Origin: Bacillota bacterium
Lineage (GTDB): Bacteria; Bacillota; Clostridia; Oscillospirales; Oscillospiraceae
NCBI GenBank assembly: GCA_021768085.1
Contig: JAETOJ010000012.1
Location: 1-64,000 of the forward strand
Length of the DNA stretch: 64,000 nucleotides
Direction of reading: 5' to 3'
In this document: positions 24,279-33,747 of the stretch, piece after piece
How positions within the stretch are numbered: the stretch's first letter is position 1
Layout of the letters: every line of letters starts with the position of its first letter
Program-made: the position numbers and the translations under genes
The notes under the pieces: model-generated
Database searches by the model: none
What the model saw: only the letters and a program-made list of their open reading frames with translations
Told to the model about the DNA's origin: nothing

Positions 24279-25346
24279 ATGCTGGATATTTCGTTTACCC
24301 CCAATCCCGACCCCAAGCCCCGGCCTGACCCAGACACGCTGGTGTTTGGCAAGACCTTCACCGACCATATGTTCCTGATGAACTACGACGCCGGCCAGGG
24401 CTGGCACGATCCCCGGGTGGTGCCCTACGGCCCCCTGCCCTTCGAGCCGTCCTGCATGGTGTTCCACTACGCCCAGGAGATCTTCGAGGGCATGAAGGCC
24501 TACCGCACCCCCGAGGGCAAGGTGCAGCTGTTCCGCCCCTATGAGAACGCCCGGCGGATGAATTCCTCCTGCCGCCGCCTGTGCATTCCCGAGATCCCGG
24601 AGGAGGACTTCGTCCAGGCCGTCAAAGCCGTGGTGTCCGCTGACAAGGCGTGGGTGCCGGACAAGGTGGGCACTTCCCTATATATCCGCCCCTTCATCAT
24701 CGCCACCGACTGCTCCCTGGGGGTGCACGCCTCCCACAGCTATCTGTTCGCCGTCATCTGCTGCCCGGTGGGGGCCTACTACCCCGAGGGCATCAACCCG
24801 GTGAAGATCTATGTGGAGGACGAGGACGTGCGGGCCGTCAAGGGCGGCACCGGCTTCACCAAGTGCGGCGGCAACTACGCCGCCTCCATCCGCGCCGGCG
24901 AGCGGGCGGAGGAGCAGGGCTACTCCCAGGTGCTGTGGCTGGACGGCGTCCACCGGAAGTATATCGAGGAAGTGGGCTCCATGAACGTGATGTTCAAGAT
25001 CGGCGGCACGGTGGTGACGCCGGAGCTCACCGGTTCGGTGCTGCCGGGCATCACCCGCAAGAGCTGCCTGGAGCTGCTGCGGGATTGGGGCTATACCGTG
25101 GAGGAGCGGCTCATCTCCGCTCAGGAGCTGTTTGACGCCGCCCAGGCGGGTACCCTGGAGGAGGCCTGGGGCACCGGCACGGCGGCGGTGGTGTCCCCCA
25201 TCGGCCTGCTGGCGGAGGGCGGCACCAAGGTGGAGGTCAGCGGCGGTCAGATCGGCCACCTGACCCAGCGGCTGTATGACACCCTCACTGGGATCCAGTG
25301 GGGCACCGAGCCCGACCCCTACGGCTGGGTGGAGCCGGTGGACTGA
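24279..25346 (+). CDS. ilvE: Branched-chain amino acid aminotransferase
   Basis: 355 aa. Fold type IV PLP enzyme catalysing the final step of Leu, Ile and Val synthesis or the first step of their breakdown. The start at 24279 is favoured by AAGGAG nine nt upstream. Motifs: EIFEGMKAYR, FRPYENARRMNSSCRRL, the PLP lysine in GGTGFTKCGGNYAAS, and EVGSMNVMF, GSVLPGITRKSCLELLRD, EEAWGTGTAAVVSPIG. The length fits class II (BCAT2-like) enzymes. Monocistronic, ending in a strong terminator. Confidence 0.96.
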   Translation: MLDISFTPNPDPKPRPDPDTLVFGKTFTDHMFLMNYDAGQGWHDPRVVPYGPLPFEPSCMVFHYAQEIFEGMKAYRTPEGKVQLFRPYENARRMNSSCRRLCIPEIPEEDFVQAVKAVVSADKAWVPDKVGTSLYIRPFIIATDCSLGVHASHSYLFAVICCPVGAYYPEGINPVKIYVEDEDVRAVKGGTGFTKCGGNYAASIRAGERAEEQGYSQVLWLDGVHRKYIEEVGSMNVMFKIGGTVVTPELTGSVLPGITRKSCLELLRDWGYTVEERLISAQELFDAAQAGTLEEAWGTGTAAVVSPIGLLAEGGTKVEVSGGQIGHLTQRLYDTLTGIQWGTEPDPYGWVEPVD

Positions 25347-25356
25347 GCAAAAAAAC

Positions 25357-25392
25357 GCACCCTCGGTCGTTTGACCGGGGGTGCTGCTTTTT
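25357..25392 (+). terminator. ilvE terminator
   Basis: Arms GCACCCTCGGTC and GACCGGGGGTGC around GTTT, then GCTTTTT. Confidence 0.9.
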
Positions 25393-25440
25393 GCGCGGCC
25401 TGCCGCCTCAGCGCCCCGGCCCTCCGCAGAGGGTTGCAGG

Positions 25441-25566
25441 GTGCGCCCCTGCCGGGGGCGTTACTTTCTCTCACGTGAGAGAAAGTAACCAAAGAGAACG
25501 CTTAGGGGGCGGCCTCCGGGCGGACGCTTCGCGTCCTTAGTCGGCCTCCCCCTAAGAACCCCCATT
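25441..25566. repeat. Intergenic palindromic repeat, copy 1
   Basis: A perfect 15-bp palindrome, arms GTTACTTTCTCTCAC / GTGAGAGAAAGTAAC (25460-25489), next to GCCCCTGCCGGGGGC and a G+C-rich tail (GCTTAGGGGGCGGCCTCC, GACGCTTCGCGTC). The same assembly occurs inverted at 26390-26510 and directly at 60190. The 318-bp gap after ilvE holds nothing else except a further part of the repeat (GGACTGGTGTGCTTCCCATT at about 25623), shared with the 60-kb copy. Confidence 0.85.
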
Positions 25567-25664
25567 AAGGTCAAGAGCACGCCGATTTTGATGTGGCGGG
25601 AGAGTGACCGGCGCGTGGGGGCTGGACTGGTGTGCTTCCCATTGGTGCTGCCGCTTGTGTGTGG

Positions 25665-25880
25665 TTACGATTCCGGGCGGTTCCCTCGGTTAGCGCCAGG
25701 ATGGTGCGGGGGATTGACCGGACGCGGGGAAACCCGCTGGATATAGTGCAGATGCGCCTTTAACACCTGCCGGAGGTAGGCCGACAGGGAATGGGAAGCA
25801 CCTTTTGCCAGTGCGTCCAGCTCCTCATAGAGATCCAATGGTACAATTATAGAAATTGTTTTTTTCGGGCCGCTTATCAT
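25665..25880 (-). CDS. Ribbon-helix-helix DNA-binding protein
   Basis: 71 aa from the ATG preceded by GAGGTG (the TTG two codons earlier is less likely). The first 45 residues resemble a MetJ/Arc-type ribbon-helix-helix (KKTISIIVPLDLYEELDALA, then HSLSAYLRQVLKAHL). The C-terminus is Pro-rich. Divergent from an XRE gene, together resembling a small regulatory or antitoxin-like pair, without a recognisable toxin. Confidence 0.7.
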   Translation of the reverse strand: MISGPKKTISIIVPLDLYEELDALAKGASHSLSAYLRQVLKAHLHYIQRVSPRPVNPPHHPGANRGNRPES

Positions 25881-25905
25881 AAACAATCACCTCAACCCCA
25901 TTTTA

Positions 25906-25948
25906 CAAGATATTCTTGTGAATGTAAATACAAGAATTGATTGTATTT
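25906..25948. promoter_or_regulatory. Divergent operator region between RHH and XRE genes
   Basis: A+T-rich stretch with two inverted repeats: CAAGA-TAT-TCTTG (25906-25918) and AAATACAA-7-TTGTATTT (25926-25948). Placed between divergent start codons, they probably bind one of the two regulators. Confidence 0.65.
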
Positions 25949-25971
25949 ATACTGGTGCTGAGGTGATCATC

Positions 25972-26196
25972 ATGTACCGTAGAATTCGAGATTTGCGGGA
26001 GGATTCCGATTTGACGCAAGCACAGCTGGCAGAGGCATTGAACTGCTACCAGCAGACCTACAGTCAATATGAATTAGGCCGGCAGATCATCCCGCCGGAT
26101 GTTTTAATCGCCCTGGCCAAATTCTACAATACCAGCGTGGATTATCTGCTGGGCCTGACCAACGTGCGGGAGCCCTATCCCAGGATACCGGGATAG
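25972..26196 (+). CDS. Small XRE-family regulator
   Basis: 74 aa from the ATG at 25972 (TGAGGTG upstream). XRE helix-turn-helix: LREDSDLTQAQLAEALNCYQ and YSQYELGRQIIPPDVLIALA, ending with the familiar YNTSVDYLLGLT. Similar to many one-domain Clostridia regulators of mobile elements. It ends 190 bp before an inverted copy of the palindromic repeat. Confidence 0.88.
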   Translation: MYRRIRDLREDSDLTQAQLAEALNCYQQTYSQYELGRQIIPPDVLIALAKFYNTSVDYLLGLTNVREPYPRIPG

Positions 26197-26389
26197 CAGC
26201 AGGGCGGGTGCGCCCGATACCCACCGCGGCGAGCACCACCCGACCTTTAGGCGCACTGTCAATGGATCCCACCCATAAACAAGTACCCACACCACTCAGC
26301 GGCAGCGGCGACAGGGGCATCTGCGTCCGTATCACCTCCGCGCCGGAAAGGTATCCACCCATTCCCCGATCTGACAGCCCCCGTAAAAT

Positions 26390-26510
26390 GGGGGATTCTT
26401 AAGGGGGAGGCCGACTAAGGACGCGAAGCGTCCGCCGGAGGCCTCCCCCTTAAGCGTCCTTTTGGTTACTTTTCCCACGTGGGAAAAGTAACGCCCCCGG
26501 CAGGGGCGCT
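26390..26510. repeat. Intergenic palindromic repeat, copy 2 (inverted)
   Basis: Arms GTTACTTTTCCCAC / GTGGGAAAAGTAAC (26465-26492) with the tail AAGGGGGAGGCCGACTAAGG on the opposite side compared with copy 1, so copies 1 and 2 face each other around the RHH/XRE pair. The rest of the 381-bp gap 26197-26577 shows no gene. Confidence 0.85.
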
Positions 26511-26577
26511 GAGCGCCGGTGCCGCTCGTCCAGCGCCGACCGAGCCGAAAGCGAGACCCGCCCCCTGCCATTCGGGC

Positions 26578-28179
26578 CTACCGGGCCACCGCGGCCCGGA
26601 TAAACTCCCGAAACAGCGGGTGCGCCCGGTTGGGCCGGGACTTCAGTTCCGGGTGGAACTGGCACGCCGCAAACCAGGGGTGCCCCGGCAGCTCGATGAG
26701 CTCCACCAGCCGCCCGTCGGGCGACAAGCCGGACAGTGACAGCCCCGCCCCCTCCAGCGCCTCCCGGTACTTGTTGTTGAACTCATAGCGGTGGCGGTGC
26801 CGCTCGCCGATCTCCGACCCACCGTACACCGACGCCGCCAGCGAGCCCTCCTTCAGCCGGCAGGGATAGCTGCCCAGCCGCATGGTGCCCCCCTTGGCCG
26901 TCACCCCCACCTGATCGGGCATCAGGTCGATGACCGGATAGGGCGTCTGGGGATCCAGCTCCGACGAGTGGGCCCCCGTCAGCCCGCACACGTTCCGGGC
27001 GAACTCCACCACCGCCAGCTGCATCCCCAGGCAGATGCCCAGGAAGGGGATTTTGTTCTCCCGGGCGTACCGGATGGCCTCCAGCTTCCCGTCAATGCCC
27101 CGGCTGCCAAAGCCCCCGGGCACCAGAATGCCCTGGGCCCCCGCCAGCAGCTTGTCCGCCGTGTCCGCCGTCACCTCCTCCGAGTTCACCCAGCGCACCT
27201 CCACCGACACGCCGTTCTCAATCCCACCATGGGTGAGGGCCTCCGCCACCGACAGGTACGCGTCGTGGAGGGCCACATACTTGCCCACCAGCGCGATGGT
27301 CACCTTGCCCGTGGGGTGCTTGGCCCGGTGCACCATGGTGGCCCACTCGGTGAGATCCGGCGCGTGGCAGATCAGCCCTAAGCGCCGCACCACCACGTCC
27401 GCCAGCCCCTCCCGTTCCAGCATCAGGGGCACCTCGTACAGCAGCTCCGCCGTCAGGTTGGGGATGGCGTGATCCCGTGGAATGTTGCAGAACAGGGAGA
27501 TCTTGTCCAGAATCTCCCGGGGGATGGGGAAATCGCTGCGGCACATGATCACGTCCGGCTGGATGCCCAGGGACAGCAGCTCCTTGGCGGAGTGCTGGGT
27601 GGGCTTGGACTTCAGCTCTCCGGAGCCGGGGATGGACACAATGAGGGACACGTGGATAAACATCACGTTCTGCCGCCCCCGCTCGGCGGCCACCTGCCGG
27701 ATGGCCTCCAGGAAGGGCTGGGACTCGATATCGCCCACGGTGCCGCCGATCTCCACGATGGCTACGTCCACGTCCTCCCCCTCCAGGGAGTAGATGTGCC
27801 GCTTGATCTCGTCGGTGATGTGGGGGATGATCTGCACCGTGCCGCCTAAATAGTCCCCCGCCCGCTCCCGGTTCAGCACGTTCCAGTACACCTTGCCGGA
27901 GGACACGGAGGAGTTGAAGGTCAGATTTTCGTCGATGAACCGCTCATAGTGGCCCAGATCCAGGTCGGTCTCCGCCCCGTCGTCGGTGACGAACACCTCC
28001 CCGTGCTGGTAGGGGGACATGGTGCCCGGATCCACGTTGAGGTAGGGATCCAGCTTCTGCACCCGCACCCGCAGCCCCCGCTGCTTCAGCAGGCGCCCCA
28101 GGGACGCCGCCGTGATGCCCTTGCCCAGGCCGGACACCACGCCGCCGGTGACAAAGATGAATTTCGTGCCCGTTGCCAT
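26578..28179 (-). CDS. pyrG: CTP synthase
   Basis: 533 aa from ATG 28179 (GGGAGG upstream); the longer track ORF extends into non-coding sequence. Converts UTP to CTP with glutamine and ATP. N-terminal synthetase domain: [56 protein letters not shown]-terminal class I glutaminase: [14 protein letters not shown], nucleophile Cys in [15 protein letters not shown], and His-Glu in [11 protein letters not shown]. Full length. It follows an XRE regulator gene in the same direction after a terminator. Confidence 0.97.
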   Translation of the reverse strand: MATGTKFIFVTGGVVSGLGKGITAASLGRLLKQRGLRVRVQKLDPYLNVDPGTMSPYQHGEVFVTDDGAETDLDLGHYERFIDENLTFNSSVSSGKVYWNVLNRERAGDYLGGTVQIIPHITDEIKRHIYSLEGEDVDVAIVEIGGTVGDIESQPFLEAIRQVAAERGRQNVMFIHVSLIVSIPGSGELKSKPTQHSAKELLSLGIQPDVIMCRSDFPIPREILDKISLFCNIPRDHAIPNLTAELLYEVPLMLEREGLADVVVRRLGLICHAPDLTEWATMVHRAKHPTGKVTIALVGKYVALHDAYLSVAEALTHGGIENGVSVEVRWVNSEEVTADTADKLLAGAQGILVPGGFGSRGIDGKLEAIRYARENKIPFLGICLGMQLAVVEFARNVCGLTGAHSSELDPQTPYPVIDLMPDQVGVTAKGGTMRLGSYPCRLKEGSLAASVYGGSEIGERHRHRYEFNNKYREALEGAGLSLSGLSPDGRLVELIELPGHPWFAACQFHPELKSRPNRAHPLFREFIRAAVAR

Positions 28180-28322
28180 AAGAATTCCTCCCACGGGGCA
28201 GGTGTGGCCCCCTTGCCTCCATCCAGTCTGCCCGAACGCCCTTGTCCGGCCTGCCCGTTTTCCCAATTTAAGACGGTTTATTTTACGCCCGCCGGAAGCG
28301 GCCGTCAAGGGAAGAAGCGCAC

Positions 28323-28359
28323 AAAAATGCGGGGCCGGAGGAAAATTCCCCGGCCCCGC
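28323..28359 (-). terminator. Terminator of the membrane XRE regulator gene
   Basis: - strand arms GCGGGGCCGG and CCGGCCCCGC, followed by ATTTTTG. Confidence 0.8.
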
Positions 28360-28370
28360 CTGTGTTCCGT

Positions 28371-29678
28371 TCAATACTCCCAGTCCGCCGGATCGGTACT
28401 GAACTCCGGGTCGGGGCGCGTGGTGATGTTCTCGATGTCCTCGGCGAAGCTAAACCAATGCGGGCTGGTCACCACCCACTCCCGGCCGTATTCGTCCTCC
28501 ACCACCGCGGCAATGCAGTAGACGTGGCCGCCCTCCATCTGAACCGTTTCCTCCTCCAACCGGAAAGCCCTCCAGCCGATATCGTCGTTCCGACTCTCCT
28601 CGGTGAGCCATTCCATCAGCTTCTGATCCTGAAACAGGCCCACCCGCAGGCTGGCCAGCTTTGGGGGGTTGCCATAGGCATCGGAGCAGAACACCTCCAC
28701 CCTTTGCATGGTAACCGTCCAAGCTGAGGCCCCCTGGACTTTGGCGGCTCTGTCCATCCCGCCGAGAAGCTCCACGCTGGCAAAGCTGCCGGAGTACAGC
28801 CCGTCGAACTGCTCCAGCACCTGGGTCTGCCGCTGATCCCCGTTTAGGAAGGCCGCAGACACCGTGATCTCGTCGGTGAGGGGAACCGTGATCCGGGCGG
28901 TGAAGGCATGGTTTTCCCCCAGTTCCCCGGCTGCGGCAAAAATCTCCCCGCCGCTCACCACCGTGAACTCCGCCGTCATCCCCTCCACATAGGTGCGAGG
29001 CACCGCCCGGGCCTGGATGGTGGCGGTGTTGGCCCGGCAGTCGGTCTCTACCACCTGGGCGCTCTGCTCCGCCGTGAGGGCGTTCTGGCTCTGGAGCACG
29101 TCCTCCACCCGCCCGGCGATACCGTTGATCTGCCTGTTCACATCCTCCCGGATGTTGGAGACAGAATTTTGCAGGATCTGATAGTCCTGCCTCACGCTGT
29201 TCAGCCTGTCAAACAAGTTGAAAAACACCATTACGGTGACAGTCAGCGCCGCCAGCGCCACCCAGGCCAGCCCCCAGCGTTTCAGCCAGCGCACGCCCGC
29301 CGGCCCCGTCCTGCTCTCCCCCTCCGGGTTGGATGGGGGCTCCCCGCCGCCCTCCTCCGGCTCCACCGTCTCCCGCAGGATCACGGTGTGCTCCCGTGTC
29401 CGTGCGTCCAGGTAGCGCCCCACGATCTCCTCCACCATGCGCAGCTGCTCTGCTGTCAGCTCGGGCCGCTCCGGGGCCCCGTCCTCCTCGCCCAGCAGCC
29501 AGCCCACCGACACGCCGAACTCTCGGCTTAGGTTCACCAGCTTCTCGATCTCCGGGAGGGCGGCGTCCGACTCCCATTTATAGATGGCCTGCCGGGACAC
29601 CCCCAGCTTTTCCCCCAGCCCCTCCTGGGACAGGCCCAGCTCCCTGCGTTTCTGCGCGATCCGCTGTCCCACCGTCAT
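28371..29678 (-). CDS. Membrane-bound XRE-type regulator with extracellular domain
   Basis: 435 aa from ATG 29678 (GGAGG upstream). XRE helix-turn-helix at residues 5-65 ([20 protein letters not shown]), an acidic linker, one membrane helix ([20 protein letters not shown]), a coiled coil (about residues 155-185) and a roughly 230-residue extracytoplasmic beta-rich domain that I do not recognise. The layout is that of a one-component membrane sensor that could transmit an outside signal to the DNA-binding domain. Confidence 0.8.
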   Translation of the reverse strand: MTVGQRIAQKRRELGLSQEGLGEKLGVSRQAIYKWESDAALPEIEKLVNLSREFGVSVGWLLGEEDGAPERPELTAEQLRMVEEIVGRYLDARTREHTVILRETVEPEEGGGEPPSNPEGESRTGPAGVRWLKRWGLAWVALAALTVTVMVFFNLFDRLNSVRQDYQILQNSVSNIREDVNRQINGIAGRVEDVLQSQNALTAEQSAQVVETDCRANTATIQARAVPRTYVEGMTAEFTVVSGGEIFAAAGELGENHAFTARITVPLTDEITVSAAFLNGDQRQTQVLEQFDGLYSGSFASVELLGGMDRAAKVQGASAWTVTMQRVEVFCSDAYGNPPKLASLRVGLFQDQKLMEWLTEESRNDDIGWRAFRLEEETVQMEGGHVYCIAAVVEDEYGREWVVTSPHWFSFAEDIENITTRPDPEFSTDPADWEY

Positions 29679-29826
29679 GGCCTCCGCCTCCTTTCCTTTG
29701 GCCCTATGATACCATGAAACGCCCCCGCCCGCCACCAATCGGGGGTTATTTTTTTGTCAACCCCAGGTTGCGGAGAAGCCGGGAACAGGGAGTCCTGGAA
29801 AAAATACGATCCCTTCCACAAAATTC

Positions 29827-29855
29827 TTGCATACGCCGGGGCGCTGTGCTAAAAT
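29827..29855 (+). promoter_or_regulatory. Promoter of the chemoreceptor gene
   Basis: TTGCAT, 17-bp spacer, TAAAAT, with a roughly 100-nt G+C-rich leader before AAGGAGG and the start codon. Confidence 0.75.
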
Positions 29856-29963
29856 AAGTATGTAATCTGTCCAACAGCCTGCCGCGCCTGCCGCGGCGGG
29901 GGGATAGGCCCCGCGCCGCTCCCCCGAAGCCCCTTGAAAAAAGCGAGAAGGAGGACCTATCCC

Positions 29964-31640
29964 ATGGGTACCAGTATCAAACGATCCGTCAGTATCCGCG
30001 TCGTCTGCGCCATCGTGGCCATCTTCCTGTTCAGCGGCATGACTACGATGAACATTCTCCGCATTGAGGCCACCCAGGATAAAAGCGTCCGGGCCGCCAA
30101 TGTGCTCAGCCAGGTGCAGCAGGCGGAGGTGGCCCACTACAAGTGGTCAGCCAACCTGAGCAACGCCCTGTACTCCGGCGCCGAGTTCACCGGCAGCATG
30201 GATCACACCAGCTGCGTGCTGGGCAAGTGGCTCTACTCCGATCTGAACCTGCCGGACAGCCAGATCGAGGCCCTGCGCGCCCAGATCGAGCCCCTCCACA
30301 AGGAGCTCCACGCCTCCGCGGGCACCGCCCTGGGGCTGTATTCCAACAGCCGCACCATCGCCCAGCAGTATTATCAGGAGACGATCCAGGCCAACCTCAC
30401 CACCCTGGTGGGCCTGCTGGACAAGGTGGTGGAGCGGGGTACCGCCCTGAGCAGCGAGTGCACGGAGACGATGAACAGCACCATCGCCTTTATGCACTTT
30501 TCCACCGTGATCTGCCTGGTGCTGGCCCTGGTGGCCTTGATCAGCCTGGTGGTCTATGTGTTGCGGTACGTCATCAAGCCTCTGGTGCAGATCACCCAGC
30601 GGGTTCAGCCCCTCCAGGAGGGCCACCTCAACCTGGATCTGGGCTACCGCTCCAAAAACGAGCTGGGCCAGTTGGCCCTGACCCTGGAGGAGTCTATGGG
30701 CCGCGTCAAGGAGTATGTGGAGGACATCGACCGGGTGATGTCCGAACTGTCCCGGGGCAATTTCGACGTGTCCACCGCTGCCCGGTACATCGGCGACTTC
30801 CAGTCCATTGAGGAAGCGCTGGATCGCTTCACCGTGTCCATCTCCGGCGCCATGGGCAGCATCGTTCAGGCCGAGCAGCGGGTGGCCAACCACGCCGAGC
30901 AGCTGTCCAGCGGGGCCCAGGCCCTGGCCCAGGGGGCCACGGAGCAGGCCAGCGCGGTGCAGGAGCTGTACGCCACAGTGGATGACCTGTCCAAGAGCGC
31001 CAGCCGCAACGTGGAGGCCGCCGCCAACGCCCAGCAGAGCGCCAAGCTCACCAGCGAGCAGGTCACCCTCAGCAGCAAGCAGATGGAGGAGATGGTGGAC
31101 GCCATGGCGGACATCGCGGACTCCTCCGAGCAGATCGGCCGGATCATCGCCACCATTGAGGATATTGCCTTCCAAACCAACATCCTGGCCCTGAACGCGG
31201 CGGTGGAGGCCGCCCGCGCCGGGTCGGCGGGCAAGGGCTTCGCCGTGGTGGCGGACGAGGTGCGCAATCTGGCCTCCAAGTCCGACGAGGCCGCCAAGGC
31301 CACCAAGGATCTCATCGAGAACTCCGTCCAGTCCACCGAACGGGGCAGCCGGATCGTGGGCGAGGTGTCCAAGTCCCTGCGGCAGGCCCTGGAGCTGGTG
31401 GTACAGTCCGACAAGGCCATCCACTCCATCACCGACGCCGTCCACCAGGAGGCCGAGTCCCTGTCCCAGGTGACCGAGGGCATCGGGCAGATCTCCTCCG
31501 TGGTGCAGACCAACTCCGCCAGCAGTGAGGAATCCGCCGCCGTCAGCTCCGAGCTGTTCGAGCAGGTTCACCTGTTGGAGGACGAGACGAAGAAGTTCCG
31601 CCTGAAGAACGGCGGCCACATCCCCGCCGGCATCCGATAA
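29964..31640 (+). CDS. Methyl-accepting chemotaxis protein with CZB zinc-binding domain
   Basis: 558 aa from ATG 29964. Two membrane helices ([19 protein letters not shown] and [19 protein letters not shown]) enclose an extracytoplasmic domain of about 150 residues. Inside it the CZB-like pattern is seen: [21 protein letters not shown], and [11 protein letters not shown], giving the 3-His/1-Cys zinc set. A HAMP region and the signalling hairpin follow ([18 protein letters not shown]). CZB domains usually sense hypochlorous acid or zinc. Orphan receptor: no che genes nearby. Confidence 0.9.
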   Translation: MGTSIKRSVSIRVVCAIVAIFLFSGMTTMNILRIEATQDKSVRAANVLSQVQQAEVAHYKWSANLSNALYSGAEFTGSMDHTSCVLGKWLYSDLNLPDSQIEALRAQIEPLHKELHASAGTALGLYSNSRTIAQQYYQETIQANLTTLVGLLDKVVERGTALSSECTETMNSTIAFMHFSTVICLVLALVALISLVVYVLRYVIKPLVQITQRVQPLQEGHLNLDLGYRSKNELGQLALTLEESMGRVKEYVEDIDRVMSELSRGNFDVSTAARYIGDFQSIEEALDRFTVSISGAMGSIVQAEQRVANHAEQLSSGAQALAQGATEQASAVQELYATVDDLSKSASRNVEAAANAQQSAKLTSEQVTLSSKQMEEMVDAMADIADSSEQIGRIIATIEDIAFQTNILALNAAVEAARAGSAGKGFAVVADEVRNLASKSDEAAKATKDLIENSVQSTERGSRIVGEVSKSLRQALELVVQSDKAIHSITDAVHQEAESLSQVTEGIGQISSVVQTNSASSEESAAVSSELFEQVHLLEDETKKFRLKNGGHIPAGIR

Positions 31641-31644
31641 CAGA

Positions 31645-31679
31645 CAGCCCCCCGGCTTTTGCCGGGGGGCTGCTTTTTG
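31645..31679 (+). terminator. Chemoreceptor gene terminator
   Basis: Arms CAGCCCCCCGGC and GCCGGGGGGCTG, TTTT loop, then CTTTTTG. Confidence 0.92.
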
Positions 31680-31771
31680 TCTTGACCGGCTCGTACCGTT
31701 GCCGACGCAGAACGTCTCCTGGATTGCCCACGGCGGAACGGTTTCAAGCTCGCGGGTCTAAGACCCTTTTG

Positions 31772-31797
31772 GTACTTTTTCTCTCGAGAAAAAGTAC
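31772..31797. repeat. Palindromic hairpin repeat, copy 4, at the glpK 3' end
   Basis: Arms GTACTTTTTCTC / GAGAAAAAGTAC. Preceded by CCCTTTTGG as in the other copies. The glpK stop codon overlaps the outermost base of the palindrome. Confidence 0.8.
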
Positions 31798-33281
31798 TAC
31801 CGCGCCCAGTCCCGGCTGCGGCCCACCGCCCGGTGCCAACCGGACAGCAGCCGCTCCCGGACCTCTGGGGCCATGGCGGGCTGGAAGCTGTTGTCGCACA
31901 TCCACAGCCGCTTGATCTCGTCCGTGCCGCTCCACACGCCAGTGGCCAACCCCGCCAGGTAGGCCGCGCCCAGCGCCGTAGTCTCCCGGATGGCGGGGCG
32001 GCGCACCTCCCGGCCCACGATGTCCGCCTGGAACTGCATGAGGAACCGATCCCGGCTGGCCCCGCCGTCCGCCTTCAGGGCGCTGAGGGGCAGGCCGGTG
32101 TCCGCCTCCATGGCCCCCACCAGATCCGCCACCTGGTAGGCGATGGACTCCTGGGCGGCCCGAATGATGTGCTCTCGCTTGGTGCCCCGGGTAAGGCCCA
32201 CGATGGCCCCCCGGGCGTACATATCCCAGTAAGGCGCGCCCAGGCCGGTGAAGGCGGGCACTAAATACACCCCGCCGTTGTCAGGCACCTTCTGGGCGTA
32301 ATACTCCGCGTCGCTGGAGTCGGTGAAGAAGCGCAGCTCGTCCCGCAGCCACTGGATCACCGCCCCGCCCACAAACACGGAACCCTCCAGGGCATACTGC
32401 ACCGTTCCATTCAAGCCGATGGCAATGGTGGTGAGCAGGCCGTTTTTGCTCTCGCAGGGCTTCTCCCCGGTGTTCATCAGCAGGAAGCAGCCGGTGCCGT
32501 AGGTATTTTTCGCGTCCCCCGGCTGGAAGCAGGTCTGGCCGAACAGGGCCGCCTGCTGATCCCCGGCGATGCCCGCGATGGGCACCTGCACCCCCTGAAT
32601 GTCGGCATAGCCGTAGATCTCGCTGGAGGAGCGCACCTGGGGCAGCATGGCCCGGGGGATGTCCAGGGCGCTGAGCAGCGTCTCGTCCCAGTCCAGCTTG
32701 TGGATGTCGAACAGCATGGTGCGGGAGGCGTTGGTCACGTCGGTGACGTGGGCCGCCCCGCCGGTAAGCTTCCACACCAGCCAGCTATCCACCGTGCCGA
32801 ACAGGATCTCCCCCCGCCGGGCCTTCTCCCTGGCCCCCTCCACGTGATCCAGGATCCACTTGATCTTGGTGGCGGAGAAGTAGGCGTCGGGGATCAGCCC
32901 AGTGGTCTGCCGGATGTGATCGCCTAAACCGTCAGCCAGCAGCTGATCCACGATGGGAGCCGTCCGGCGGCACTGCCACACGATGGCGTTGCAGACGGGC
33001 CGGCCCGTCTCCTTATCCCACAGAATGGTGGTTTCCCGCTGGTTGGTGATGCCGATGCCGGCGATGTCCTCCGGGGCCACGCCCGACTGGGCCACCACCT
33101 CCATCATGGTGGCGTACTGGGACGACCAGATCTCCATGGCGTCGTGCTCCACCCAACCCTCGTGGGGGTAGTACTGGGTGAACTCCTTCTGGCTCACACC
33201 TAAAATGTTCTGATCCCGGTCGAACAGGATCACCCGGGAGCTGGTAGTGCCCTGATCCAGGGCGAGGATGTATTTGCCCAT
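31797..33281 (-). CDS. glpK: Glycerol kinase
   Basis: 494 aa. Phosphorylates glycerol to glycerol-3-phosphate. FGGY-family motifs: [16 protein letters not shown] (ATP-binding loop), [41 protein letters not shown] and [14 protein letters not shown], then [15 protein letters not shown]. It is the last gene of the glp cluster, and its product feeds the dehydrogenase encoded upstream. The final residues (SRDWAR) run straight into the palindromic repeat. Confidence 0.97.
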   Translation of the reverse strand: MGKYILALDQGTTSSRVILFDRDQNILGVSQKEFTQYYPHEGWVEHDAMEIWSSQYATMMEVVAQSGVAPEDIAGIGITNQRETTILWDKETGRPVCNAIVWQCRRTAPIVDQLLADGLGDHIRQTTGLIPDAYFSATKIKWILDHVEGAREKARRGEILFGTVDSWLVWKLTGGAAHVTDVTNASRTMLFDIHKLDWDETLLSALDIPRAMLPQVRSSSEIYGYADIQGVQVPIAGIAGDQQAALFGQTCFQPGDAKNTYGTGCFLLMNTGEKPCESKNGLLTTIAIGLNGTVQYALEGSVFVGGAVIQWLRDELRFFTDSSDAEYYAQKVPDNGGVYLVPAFTGLGAPYWDMYARGAIVGLTRGTKREHIIRAAQESIAYQVADLVGAMEADTGLPLSALKADGGASRDRFLMQFQADIVGREVRRPAIRETTALGAAYLAGLATGVWSGTDEIKRLWMCDNSFQPAMAPEVRERLLSGWHRAVGRSRDWAR

Positions 33282-33366
33282 AAGCGGATAACTCCTTTCG
33301 GTTGGTTACGCTGTGCGGTTTGTTACCGAGCATCAGCAGATCGATATTCGCTCTGTTGGAAACGGC

Positions 33367-33747
33367 TTAAAGCTCTTTTTGGTTCCTTTTTCTCTCGAGA
33401 AAAAGGAACTCCCTCGTTGCCACCACGTTGGCCCCGGTGCCGCACACGTTCTCCAGCACCACCTGCCCCACCGCCACGGGGGCGGACAGGGTGATCCCCT
33501 CCAGCGCGGCCATCACCTCGAAGATCTTCCCCTTGGGGACGGCCCGGTCGGTTTTCACCGGACACCGGGGGTAGGCGCCGCCCTCACACCGCACGGTGGA
33601 GGTCACCACCCTGGTGGGGTTCGTCAGCTCCAGTTTCCCATACTCCGCCCCCCGGGGGCAAGCGTTGCCGGTGACGGCAAAACCCTTTTCCTCGTCCACC
33701 TTCAGATGGCACCCCTTGGGGCAGACGATGCAGATCAGTTCCTTCAT
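33367..33747 (-). CDS. DUF1667 cysteine-rich protein of the glp cluster
   Basis: 126 aa from ATG 33747 (the long upstream track extension is a shadow of the flavoprotein). DUF1667 pattern: KELICIVCPKGCHLKVDE, GNACPRGAEYG, RCEGGAYPRCPVKT; five or more Cys probably bind an iron-sulfur cluster. In Firmicutes it accompanies GlpA- and GlpB-like flavoproteins, maybe as electron-transfer partner. The last 14 residues (EFLFLERKRNQKEL) are encoded by the palindromic repeat, which supplies the stop codon. ATGA overlap with the flavoprotein. Confidence 0.88.
   Translation of the reverse strand: MKELICIVCPKGCHLKVDEEKGFAVTGNACPRGAEYGKLELTNPTRVVTSTVRCEGGAYPRCPVKTDRAVPKGKIFEVMAALEGITLSAPVAVGQVVLENVCGTGANVVATREFLFLERKRNQKEL
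33382..33409. repeat. Palindromic hairpin repeat, copy 5, inside the 3' end of the DUF1667 gene
   Basis: Arms GTTCCTTTTTCTC / GAGAAAAAGGAAC with the CTTTTTGG flank seen in other copies. Confidence 0.8.

Noticed and set aside
25665-26196. Classic toxin-antitoxin pair
   Set aside because: Both genes encode DNA-binding proteins and are divergent; no toxin fold recognised.
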